NCBI GenBank assembly: GCA_910589415.1 | Contig: OU342635.1 | Location: forward strand, 1,922,001-1,986,000 | Length of the DNA stretch: 64,000 bases | Reading direction: 5' to 3' | From: Malachius bipustulatus | Taxonomy: Eukaryota > Arthropoda > Insecta > Coleoptera > Melyridae | In this document: positions 12,501 to 22,299 of the stretch, piece by piece | Layout: each line of letters starts with the position of its first letter | Position numbering within the stretch: position 1 is the first letter of the stretch | Translations under genes and position numbers: made by a program | Notes under the pieces: model-generated | Told to the model about the DNA's origin: nothing | What the model saw: the letters and a program-made list of their open reading frames with translations, nothing else | Database searches by the model: none

Positions 12501-15500
12501 AATACTTTGCCTTTTTCTTGCGCGTTTACTTCATGTCCGCCCTACCTTCATTTTATTCGCTCTTCAACCTGCCAAGTGTCTCGATAATCAAGAATGACAG
12601 TATTTATTCCGATAAGTGCGCTGAGATGGCCTCGCCCTTGGTCCCGGCTTCTCGCCCCCTTAGCGATGGAGCCCTAGTAGGGGGTAGCTGATAGTTTAAA
12701 AGACGGTGAAGTTCAAATTTTTTCGTTGTGAAAACTTTTTCGACAAGGGGAGTTTCTGCCAAGTCTTTCCCGCTTCCGTGGCGGCTTAGCAAAGAAACTC
12801 ACCAGGCTTTGAGGCGGAGACGCAAAGGAACAATTTGCTGGAAGTGCATATTTTGGGGCTAAACTGTCTCTAGTTTCGGAATGATCGGAATGTTTATTTC
12901 CAACGATTGACAACAGTGGGATGAGCATTAGTCAAGAAAAGAGGTGTTAACAGTATCTTGAAGGTGCCTGGCTGAAACTTATGCCAGAAAGGAATGGTTG
13001 ATGTGCGAAAAAATGGTAAAAACTTTTATCATTATGCACTGGAATGGGCTGCAAGGAGACCTGGGTAAAACTTATGCCTTAAAAGAAAGGATAAGATTCC
13101 ATAGTCAAGGCACTGTCTAAAATGTTTGCCAGGAAAGAGTGGTTGAAGACCGAAGAATGGTTAAAACTTGTAACACTATGCCCCGAGACACTTCGCTTAA
13201 ACTTATGCCAAGAAGAAGTGGTTGAAAGCGGTGAATTCCTAAAACTTATACCATTAAGCACTGGTATAGGCTGCAAGGAAAACTGGGTAAAATGTATGCC
13301 CGTAGGGAAAGGTTAAGATGTCTTCGCTTTAAAAGAAGATCACTTCCTCAGCAATGATGGAGAAACACGATTCTAAAGACAAGTTGAATCTTGATGAGAG
13401 TCCATGGAGTTAACGAGGTCACAAGGTATTGCTTCAGGGATGATGCCAAAATGGAAAGGCGTCAAAATAACCTCTTGGAGACATTCATTTTTGTTCTGAG
13501 GGTTAACAGTGTAGATAATTTTTCAGGCACCGACCTGTCGTTGGTCAGTCAAATATCGCAATCTCTGTTAAAGGACGGATATGTTCTCTACTAATGCGTG
13601 TATTTCGTAGTTTCTACGCTTGCTAAATTTTGTACTGCGGACTTTATTTTGGCGAATCCGAACTTTTTTTCAAGTTTTTTTTTCTTCAACATATAATTTG
13701 AAATGTTGGCTTCAATTTGTTTCGCATATGTTGGCGCTTTTATCGAAAAATAAACTTTTCCCCTCTACTCCAAAATTAGCCTACACTTTTTTTTAATTAA
13801 ATAATCGCTGAAATCAATAATTATAATGCCGAAGGCCCGAGCCACCGGCAGGTCAAAGTCTTGGAAGAGACCTAAGAGACCTTAGTTTTCTCTCATTCAA
13901 CTCTAGTAGTCTTTTATTCTTTCAGCTCCAGCAGCTGTTGACTGATGAAGGGAAGTTCATAATTTTCCCCGCAGCGCACCGCATGAAACGTGCACGAAAC
14001 AACAATCACTTGACATTTTGCATCTGATTTAATAAGATTCTATTATTGTACTGATTCAACTGTTATTACATGAAGTATAAGATTAATTAACAATAAAAAT
14101 TGAAATTAATTAAAATTGCTTTATCATCATCAGACTTTGCATTTTATACATCACATGAATGAAACAATAATAATTTTTCAATTTTTTTTTTTTCAATTTT
14201 TATTATTGTATTTAAAATATTTACACACCCAGAGTCCCGCGAGCAGCGTCAAGGACAGTAAGCAAGTCAACCCAACACCCTTCGTAAGTTGTTGGGGGAA
14301 ACGTCGCGGCTCCCGCATTCGTAAATTCGTCATTATCGTGTCCGATTAAAAAGGCCGATCGAATTAGTAGCTGTGGTAGTGGTACCAGCAGTACCCTGCC
14401 CCCCTTTGCACTAAATCGCATTATTTGAAGACTTCCGCATCCCCCGCACGGGTTACAGTTGTTCGCCCAGTGGCACGAAAGTAAACAGTGAGTTCACAAT
14501 CATTATTATCTCCCAGTGTATCCTGTACCCTGGTCCTTCGTCCAGATTTCGAACAAGCATTTCGGTCTTACAAGCCGACTTATTAAAAATTCCTAATAAT
14601 CCGGATCGTACCCCCATTAAGTGAACCATACATTTTGATCATATAGTCCGTATCTTCATTTAATGTTACTTTGTCGCGTCTTGATACCAGGCAATTTCAG
14701 CCCATGATTTACTATTATCATAACCACGAGGATCATAAATCATAGTTGGCGATCAGAGCAGACAAATGACGTAGGTCGTCGTAGGTGCACGGCCATTATT
14801 CAATTAAGCCCGGATTAAAATCCGAAGATAATCGCCCAAATGATATAGGTGGCTATAAGGACAGACAATGGCTCTAATTTTGCAAGAAGTTCCAATGAAA
14901 TCACGAGGAGATTATTCTTGATTGTTAATGTACTGAAATAACGGTTGCCTCTGAGGCATATGGCGATGGCATCCCAAGGATGACTAGATGATGGTCACTG
15001 ATCACTTGCACTTATGCAAACAATCGATGGCTAATTCTCAGGTGACTGTGAAATATCGATGACAGCATGGGAAGATGATGATGTGGAATTCGACGATTAA
15101 CTTTTTGTTTTCTTTTCTTTTGTTTTTTTTTTAAGTCGTAGAGGGACGATCGTGATTTTCTTTATATTGCTTCTCTTGCCCTGCTGGGCGTAATTCCCAT
15201 AACTCTAGATTGAGAGGAGATAATTAATCGTATTGTCTTATTATAGGTAGACGGTATGGGTAAGTTATGGGATGCGATTTTCACTTTCATAAGGTTTGCA
15301 TCGATTCGATTCTAATTGAGATTTCTTACGTTGATAAGGTTAACTCGATGATGTATATAATTATTATTTCAGAATGTACCTATGTTGTAAATTATGGAGC
15401 TTCTACCTATTACTGAAGAGGCTTTTGTACCTACCCACCTACCTACCTCCTGGTAAATGTAAAGGTCGCTATAGCTCTAGCAACCTTGTAATTATGAACA

Positions 15501-18500
15501 CATTGTTTAAATGAATAATTACATCTTATAAAGAAACATCCCGGTACAGGGATAATAATATTTCATATTAACGGTATTTCTTCTTTAACAAACAACAAAC
15601 AAATTATTATTATTATTATTATTAGTACTTCGCTTATTATTTGTCAACGTGCTATATCCTCGTACACTAATTAGAAATGTAGCTTTAAGCCTGATTTAGG
15701 ATTAAAACCAGGGACTGCTTTTATTTGTAATTTGTATCATAAATCACGAAGTTCCCTAATTATGAATCGGAATTTACTCGACAAAGGATTGCAGGAGCGG
15801 TGTAGCTTTATTAAACTGAATTATTGTGTGAAATCGTTTCAATAAATGTTGTTAGGCATTTCATAGTTGATATGTGTAGGCTTTCGCGGGTGGCTTCAAC
15901 TGAAATCATAAATGATTCCGGGCTGTTTTGCCGTGGTCTGTGGTGATTTACTCCATGATCACCAGGTAACAGTCTGTACGTTGTCCATGTTCTCTTTCCA
16001 AGTTCGAAATTCAAACATTATGGGTTCATTCATACAATGTCGGCGGGGATTATGATTATCAATCAATGATACAGACAAGCTCACGTCGTGACAGACAGTG
16101 AAACAGTATTAACAGTACATTCGATCAAAGTATTTCGGTTAAATTATTAAACGGTTGCTTACGGAAATTTATTACGGGAGACGGAACAATATTCTGAATA
16201 ATAATAAATCTCACGGATACACGTGAGATTATTTCGCCTATTTATTTTTGTCTTCCTTGATGACCGGCTATTTGATTTTTTCATTATAATTCTTATTCAA
16301 AAACATCGCAGTCAAAAGTGATTACTAGACTGAATGGTATCTAGAATGCCTTGGTTAATTATCGAGCGCGTTCAACATCATTTAGAGCTCAATAATAAGA
16401 AACTGACGAAGTTATCGGACTTCGTTATGTATGTGGAAGGTCCAGAAGGATATCCATAGCTGACGTTGTGGTGCTTATTTCTCTACTAAGCGCTAGGTAT
16501 GCTTGTCTTTGTAAACTTGAAGTCTTTATTTTTGCCAAAGCTCGTAAGCCTTTGGACTATTACGCTACGCAGAGCCATATACGATCATTGGTCTAATGAC
16601 CGTTACCTTTAGCCAGTGTATTTGATTATGAGAAATTTCCCAAAAGTTCTTCCACAGATCTTTTTGCAACTCCATAAGGAGTTGATGGATGATCTTTTCC
16701 AGATAGGAATTCAACAGTAGCCTTCTCTCAAGGATAACACCCAGATATTTAGCTTAATCCGAAAACTGTATAATTTCTCTAAGAGTGCATGGGTAGCGCT
16801 ACGCCTTCCAACTTTCTTCTTCTGGTGAACGGTACTATAACAGTTTTGGAAGGAACATCAGGCAGTTGTACCCTTTCGCACCACTGATAGGTAATTTGTG
16901 AAGCTTCTTGAAGGATATTAACATCAACTCTCCATAAGGACAGAATTGCCAGCAGGTCGTCTACAAGGAGGGTTTTTACCGACTCTGTGTGAACCATTTG
17001 GTCGTTTTATCGAACCAAAGGGTTGTACCGGATCTCTTGAGAGAGTTCTATGAATTCTGGCGCTGCAAGGCAGATCGTGGACGCTCCCGGCGTAGATTTT
17101 TCTCCAGAACTCTTTTAGATTTCCTGATCTCTTTTGATTTAGGTCGTCTGATCTCCTTGTAGTACTCACTTAGACTTTGTATTTTTTGTCCCAGTTAAAC
17201 GTCTCCTTAGCACGATTGAAGAATTGTCAAACTTTTTCCTTCTTTTCTCCAAATCTTTGTTCCACCAGTCGATTCTCTTCGTTTTTGGTTATTTGATTTC
17301 ATAGTTATTTAGAAATACGTGCTTGGTTAGTAGTCGATTGAAACGAATTAAAGCGTCACTTTTAAGTGTATCAATGTGTATCAGTGCGTCACCGATCAAG
17401 TGTATCCGTATGATTTATTATTAGTCAGAATATTGTTCTGTCTCCCGTAATAAATTTCCTTACGCACCCGTTCAATTATTTAACAGAAATACTAGATTGA
17501 ATATACCGTTAATACCGTTTCACTGGTTATCCCGACGATACCCTTATCCGTATCATTGATAATCATAATTGTCCCCACCGACAAAGACGTCCTGGCACTT
17601 TGTACCCGGGCAACAACCGTACGTTGACGCGTGAACCGATGAGCAGGCATTACATTATATTTTGATATGTAGAAATTTGACTATATCACTTGTGCTTACC
17701 ACCTAAGATCGTATCATCAAACTTTCTCATAGGTGTATAGGTGCACTCTTAAACGAGTAATAAATTCGTTGAGTATTTTATTGTTTGCGTAACTTAGTTG
17801 CCTAAATTAAGAAGATATACACAATTCTACGAGTAAAAGTGACATCATTTCTTATTACACTTATTATACCTAAGCATTGCAATTCACAGTGCATTAGACA
17901 TTTTCAAACTGTGCAGAATTCTTATTAAGTTACGATATTATTACACTTTTATCTATAAAAAAAATGTAACAATAACAATAGGTGATTAATTATAAAGTGT
18001 GCTAAAATAATTAATTAAATAACCTTACATAATAGCAATTAAGTTTTCAAAAGAACAGCCATTATCCATGAGATTTATTACAAATTGTTGCCTTATGAAA
18101 AGAAGTGCGTGTTTCAATGTTAATTGAATTAACTGCGCTGATTTTAATTATATTTTTGGTTGTGTGTTGAATTGGATTGAAGAAAAAGATGGAAGAAACC
18201 TATATCGTAATCCTCAGAAAACGAACTGGGACTCCTGTGATAAGACAGACCTGGAGCATAGGTTAACACAAACGAGACACGATAAGGAACACAATAGACC
18301 TGGAAGGGATAGTAGGGCAAGTGCTGGATGCTATTACTTCGGCCTACACGGCGAAGCTCAATTGATTTCATTAATAGTGTCTGTAACCAATCTTACCCTT
18401 CCCAATTTGAGCGTTGCTGTGCCAAACGTGATAGTAGGACAACATCAACGAGTGTTATTTTCCCTACTGTTATTGATATTTTTATGTGTGTATGGGTTAC

Positions 18501-21500
18501 AGGGCTACTATGTTCTATTTCACGTATTACCGTTTCCTAAATAGGAATAAAAAGGAGGATATGGTGCACACTGCATAATACTCCAAACTTAAAAAATAGT
18601 TAATAAATAGATAAATGATAAAAATCTTAATCACTCTTAACCAGTGAAATCAACACTATGTTAATGTATTGTTACGGATTTCCTAACCGTAGGCTCGACG
18701 GATAATTGGGAAACACAAATTTACTGTTTAATTTATTTATTTAATGTCCACAATAATTTCAGATTACAATGTTACAAATATCACTACTTCTTATACACAA
18801 CAACTTTACTTGGTCTATAACACTTTAGTACTTTTCACTAGTCACTTAGGAATACCGCACTGTTCTATATCGCCACTAGTCGCTTGGTTCTTTCGCTTGT
18901 TTCTTCGCACACTGCTAGACTAAAACTGCCCGAGTTCACTTGTCTGCTGGCTATTTATAGGACATCCCACCTCTGGAAGTAGCTTCTGGAGGATTTGCGG
19001 ACGGCTCGCTTCTATTTCCCGAACAAATCCAAGAGGAAGATCTCGAGAATATTCCCTTCCTAGATCTTCGGCTCCCAGACACACAAACATCCATTTCTGG
19101 AACTTCACCATGGGAAATGACCAGAATTTTCCATTCATTTCCCGTGGTTTTCAGCGAGATCATTCCGTCGGGGTATCAGGGTTCCAGAAGTGTACAGGAC
19201 GGCAGCTGCTGTGGTCGCTTACTGGTGGCGTCCGGCTTGCCCCCCACCACGCGCCCCGGTCTACACAGAACGCTGGGGGCCGTCGCCTGTCGATAACTCA
19301 TGGCTACCGTTGCTCTGTCCCGCCCACTTTCTAATACAGAATGCACCCTTTTATTTATTCGTAACAGTATTTACTTTTTTTTTCAGAAAACGGAAGAACG
19401 TTCCTTACCGATAGCTGTTCGAATCCACCGCACATTAGAATTAGCCGACGACAAGTTTTACGTTATAACTTGCGGAAAAGCGAGTTTTCGAAATGGTCGA
19501 AACGAAACTTCTCTGGTATCACTTAGACTACTTGACGAAGAAGGCAGAAAAGTTACACAGGTAAATTTCCACAATAACTATAGACTTTCTTCACTGCTTT
19601 CCCCGAGGTTCAAGGTGTGATTTAACGGAAGAAATTGGAATTGTTGCACCACAGACACACAAAAAAGAATTTATGCTTGCAGAAACAATTTAAAACTCTT
19701 GTAAACAAAATCTACATTAACAGCCAGATAACCTCATTCCAGATGCTGTAAAGTAAATGGAAAACTTCAAACCAATCTAAACACAGGATGGTGACGGTCT
19801 GTCGAGGTTTTAAATGTTTTTTTTTTCAACTACCCCAATATTCTACGGCGTGATTATTCCTTTTTACCCAGTTAATTCAAGTCTTTATTAGTATATTTAT
19901 TACCTTTATTATAGTATGATATTCCATTTCTAGGCAGTTTACACCCGCCCTTACACCCTCAGAGCAGAGATTTCCCGACCAGATGGAAAATACGGTTTCA
20001 GGGTGAAGAGCTGCTTCGCCTTCAACAAACACAACATGTCGGCGCCCATTGTAGATGAACGAGGCTGCGCCACTGACTCGGCTGTGTTGGGAGAATTTCG
20101 ATACGACGAAAACCGTGGAGTCGCAGAAGCAGAAGTGAAGAGTATGTTCAGGTTACCTGATAGTGCCGATGTACATATACAGGTAAGGACTAAAATTTCG
20201 AAATCCATAAATGGACAACGATACTTACTGTAATTTTTCCAATCATTTCACAGTGCGACATCGGACTTTGTCTAAACTCATGCCCACCGGTGCAGTGCTC
20301 GGCCTCAGCCCCATCGCCGCTCCTCACCCCCGAGGGTTTGTTGATGGCGGCCACCAGCGTGTACGTCCTGGATCCCGGCCAGTCCCCGGTAGTTCAAGAG
20401 CTTTGTGACGACGGGATCCATCCAGCTTGGCTCCTTTGGCTGGCTATTGCTCTTGGAGTTCTCTTCTTACTCATGCTTGTCGTAAACGTGTTTCTGTGCT
20501 CCGCAATGACCTGCGCTTGTGCCCGCACTGAAGTAATCGAGAAGGACGGCAGCGTCGTCGAAGAGTACGATCCCTATAGGAGCTGGCATGGGAGTCAGTA
20601 TGGCAGCAGGTTGGTTGAAATGGGAATTTATTTATTCTTGAGGTTAAATGATCATGGCAAAAGTCATACATTGTGCTATCATAGTCAAAATAAGGCGTGG
20701 AGAAGATTATTGATATTTACAGAATTAAAAATACGTCAAAAACACTTACTTTTTCAGGTCACTATATACGTGTTTATATGGTCTTTTTTACGTCGTGGCG
20801 TGTTTTTTATACGTGAATAAGTGACGTCTTTGAACGATGGCATTTCTTCCTCTACGGTGTCATACCCACCTCAATAAATTCGTCATTCAACACCACAGAA
20901 CACCAAAAAATGACGTTTGTTGCTACACTGAGTATATAACCTTCTTTCAAGCGATTAACGGAAAATAAAACATTTAAAGCCTCACGCTCATTATTGTTAA
21001 AGGGAGGAATAAGTTTTTCTTTTTGAAAATCCTGATTGATCAGAAAATTCTCATTAGACATCAGAGAATCCAAAACATGACAAGGAGACTATAGTATTGG
21101 AAAAAATGATAAGTGACGTCGAAAACACGTCATTTAAATGCCTAATATCTCACTTAATTGAATAAAACTAATAGTAGACGTCATAAAGACGTGTTTATAT
21201 GGTCGTTTTTACGTCGTGACGTGATTTTTACGCGTGAATAAATGACATCTTTAATTTGTGACATTTCTTCGTCTACGACGTCATTCTCACGTCACTAAAT
21301 TCGTCATTCGACGTCACCGAACACCAAAAAAAAGACGTCATGTAGACGTTGCCCGCTATCCTGAACCTTCTTCCAAGTAGTTAAATAAAAATAATACATT
21401 AGGCCTCACGCTCAATATTGTCAATAATTAAATGACAGAAACGCTCTTTAGCTTTTACCATTTCAGCAGCGCCAAATCACCACCTATAACCTAATAAACC

Positions 21501-21798
21501 CATCTTCTAAACCATATTTTTTCTCAGAAGATTAATCGATCTAACCCTAACGGTCATCCCCGTATTTGAGAGAGCTTCTTTCTAATCCTCGTGTACATGA
21601 CAGCATGGTTTCAGGTACTCGTTAAACGGACCACCTCAACATCCCAAGGGCTACACTTCAGGAGGCTCGACGATGAACAGCACCAGGTCCGTGTCATCCC
21701 ACAGCGACCACTACGCGATAGTCCATTCCAGACCCGGATCCAGATACAAACATAGGGGGCCACCGTCGCATATAGGCAGTCATTATAGCGGAAAATAG
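7058..21798 (+). CDS. ZP-domain type I transmembrane protein (3' five exons; 5' end not seen)
   Basis: Exons are 7058-7294, 19387-19560, 19934-20182, 20254-20609 and 21615-21798. All join in frame at GT-AG sites (three phase-0 introns, then one phase-2) to give 399 visible residues. Residues about 15-237 are a zona pellucida domain, an extracellular polymerisation module with ZP-N and ZP-C halves and conserved cysteines. Residues about 278-303 are a single membrane span (WLLWLAIALGVLFLLMLVVN). The cytoplasmic tail has about 95 residues and is rich in Ser, Tyr, Gly and His. Insect ZP proteins of this layout shape apical extracellular matrix and cuticle. No Arg-rich furin-like site is obvious between the ZP domain and the membrane. 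The signal-peptide exon must lie upstream of 7058 or outside the window. The exact insect orthologue could not be named. Confidence 0.85.
7295..9600. repeat. Start of the ~12-kb ZP intron: repeat array block 2 and related copies
   Basis: About 8040-9480 holds further ~640-bp monomers of the array seen at 5230-6990; landmarks 'cgttttgaaa' or 'cgtttttaaa' fall near 8166, 8820 and 9460. About 7540-7800 carries the 'gacatgtaagccgtt' repeat family. The array therefore flanks exon A on both sides, so the coding exon sits inside a repeat field. Confidence 0.75.
9502..9582. repeat. (AT)n microsatellite
   Basis: About 80 bp of alternating AT, interrupted by occasional extra A bases. It generates Ile-Tyr repeats in several frames that should not be read as protein. 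Confidence 0.95.
10683..10960 (+). pseudogene. LINE reverse-transcriptase fragment
   Basis: Frame-broken pieces read ISDHQYGFHKQRSTGVDD, then LQDYGMSEKFCLWLTSYL, then NAGVPQESILSPTLFLILY. These are the RT finger motif, the linker helix and the 'GVPQGS-LSPtLF' motif of LINE reverse transcriptases. A deletion near 10750 removes the catalytic motif A region, and an in-frame 'YKRF' stop replaces the expected 'yINDL'. It is an old fragment in the ZP intron. Confidence 0.75.
10961..12462. other. Intronic sequence with a possible further RT relic
   Basis: Around 11600-11760 the plus strand reads pieces such as NAGKAQAVIF followed by SLGTNMFWHDHV, reminiscent of the post-catalytic part of jockey-like RTs ('KTq..F', 'sLGv.i.w..Hi'). 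The rest is unrecognised. A run of 16 G follows at 12463-12478. Confidence 0.3.
12950..13320. repeat. Degenerate short tandem repeat
   Basis: Variants of 'aaacttatgccagaaaggaa' followed by 'tggttgaa..cgaagaatggt' recur about five times, at spacings of roughly 50-115 bp. Weak ORFs on both strands here are by-products of the repetition. Confidence 0.55.
13321..16039. other. Intronic stretch without a recognised feature
   Basis: Nothing coding was supported. An open minus-strand stretch at 14221-14421 has a hydrophobic segment in one frame, but it has no splice context or family resemblance. A short (ATT)n tract lies near 15604-15622. Confidence 0.35.
16040..16235 (+). repeat. Repeat family X, copy 1 (left arm of an inverted pair)
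   Basis: It shares 'ggaaatttattacgggagac' and 'aacaatattctga', followed by 'taataataaatc', with the reverse complement of 17380-17600 and with 26960-27150. The first two copies face each other around a LINE fragment. The family could be a terminal repeat of an unnamed element. Confidence 0.7.
16370..17330 (-). pseudogene. LINE reverse-transcriptase and post-RT fragment
   Basis: On the minus strand, from 17330 downward, the order is: a linker with WWNKDLE; RIHRTLSRDPVQPFGSIKRP; VDDLLAILS, a degraded 'YADD' site; PSKTVIVPFTRRRKLEG; and 'KYLGVILDRRLLWNSYLEKI'. This is the RT domain followed by the 'tRRrKl ... KYLGviLD.kl.W' region of R1/I-type LINEs. Several frameshifts and stops are present. 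It lies between the two inverted copies of repeat X (16040-16235 and 17380-17600). Confidence 0.75.
17380..17600 (-). repeat. Repeat family X, copy 2 (right arm of the inverted pair)
   Basis: The reverse complement matches 16040-16235 closely, including 'ttattacgggagac' and 'gattatcaat', and extends to 'ttgcccgggtacaaagtgcc', which is also found at about 26970. Confidence 0.7.
18165..18370 (+). pseudogene. LINE fragment upstream of RT (endonuclease-RT linker)
   Basis: Pieces such as KTNWDSCDKTDLEHRL, then DLEGIVGQVLDAITSAY, match the layout 'tNWd.fr..L..rL ... eId..v..lt.aI..A' found between endonuclease and RT in R1/jockey-type LINEs. It is short and frame-broken. Identification rests on a weak motif. 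Confidence 0.5.
18670..19366 (-). mobile_element. Solo LTR (Gypsy-like), 697 bp, with 4-bp target duplication
   Basis: The ends are TGTTACG...CGTAACA, flanked by GTAT at 18666-18669 and again at 19367-19370. This is the signature of LTR recombination leaving a single LTR. A TATA-like box (TATAAATAG on the minus strand, near 18951-18959) suggests minus-strand orientation. There is no internal coding region. The right end lies only 20 bp before ZP exon B at 19387, so the remaining polypyrimidine tract (19371-19384) belongs to the old intron. The best branch-point-like sequence, CTAAT near 19331, lies inside the LTR. Family assignment to Gypsy is inferred from the terminal sequence and 4-bp duplication. 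Confidence 0.8.
19387..19560 (+). CDS. ZP gene exon B
   Basis: Acceptor tttcag ends at 19386 and donor gtaaat follows 19560; both junctions are phase 0. The 58 codons include PIAVRIHRTLELADDKFYVI and then TCGKA, the 'v.vq..p.l...D..y...C' strand pattern that closes ZP-N. Confidence 0.85.
19934..20182 (+). CDS. ZP gene exon C: ZP-C half
   Basis: Acceptor tctag ends at 19933 and donor gtaagg starts at 20183; phase 0 on both sides. It encodes RVKSCFAFNKHN, DERGCATDSAVLGEFRYD and VKSMFRLPDSADVHIQ, the typical 'C.A....l.d..GC..d ... f.f.ds..v.iqC' series of ZP-C. Confidence 0.9.
20254..20609 (+). CDS. ZP gene exon D: last ZP cysteines, membrane span, start of the tail
   Basis: Acceptor ttcacag ends at 20253 and donor gttggt starts at 20610; it ends in phase 2. 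CDIGLCLNSCPPVQC completes the ZP-C disulphide set. WLLWLAIALGVLFLLMLVVN is the membrane helix, and CSAMTCACA just inside it may be palmitoylated (inference). The tail runs EEYDPYRSWHGSQYGSR into exon E. Confidence 0.9.
20760..21430 (+). repeat. ACGT-rich direct duplication in the last ZP intron
   Basis: Two copies, about 20765-21005 and 21180-21425, share 'cgtgtttatatggtc..tttt', 'acgtcgt.gcgtg', 'aattcgtcattc' and 'agcctcacgctca'. The spacing is about 415 bp. Copy 2 is especially rich in gACGTCa-like palindromes. The whole block lies inside the intron 20610-21614. Confidence 0.75.
21615..21798 (+). CDS. ZP gene terminal exon: cytoplasmic C-terminus
   Basis: Acceptor ggtttcag ends at 21614. 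The split Arg codon is completed, then YSLNGPPQHPKGYTSGG, SHSDHYAIVHSRPGSRY, and a stop TAG at 21796-21798. The tail is polar, rich in Ser, His, Tyr and Arg, without a known domain. Its length and clean frame support a genuine last exon. Confidence 0.85.
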
Positions 21799-22299
21799 TG
21801 AACGTTTAAATTATCAGAGACTTTAGCTAGTGGATGTATTATAATTTTTGCGAAGTGGGAGTGAGAAAGAAACTTATTGATCCTCTATTGTCATTACTTC
21901 ATTTAATTTTCAATGTGCTTTCATCGCTTTTTTTGGCCAAAATTGGGGGTAACTCATTAAGTTTCTTTTTAACTGTAGGTACCACGACGATACCAAGTGT
22001 TCACCCAGAGAGTTTTTTTTACCTTGTAGCTCTTGAAGTTCTGAGTGTAATGAATGCAAATTAGAAAACGAGTAAAATGTCATAGAAGTTTAAATCTGGT
22101 GCTAATTTTTATAAAAATTTATATTGTAAAATCGAAATGAACAAAAAAATGTTTAACTTACCTACCTATTAAGTTGAGTGTTGTAAACTTTAATTTTATT
22201 GCTAGTTAATAATATTATCTACATTGTAAGTTGTAAAAAGTAACCTGTAAGTTATTTTGTAAAGAGAACTGAAAAGAAAATATATTTTGTAAATATTGA

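Noticed and set aside
13321..14460. Possible membrane-protein exon on the minus strand near 14221-14421
   Set aside because: A hydrophobic run exists in one frame, but there are no matching splice sites, no continuation exons and no family motif.
20290..20820. 176-codon ORF continuing past 20609
   Set aside because: The frame overlaps ZP exon D but is extended into the intron. The donor at 20610 and the in-frame join to 21615 explain the coding part.
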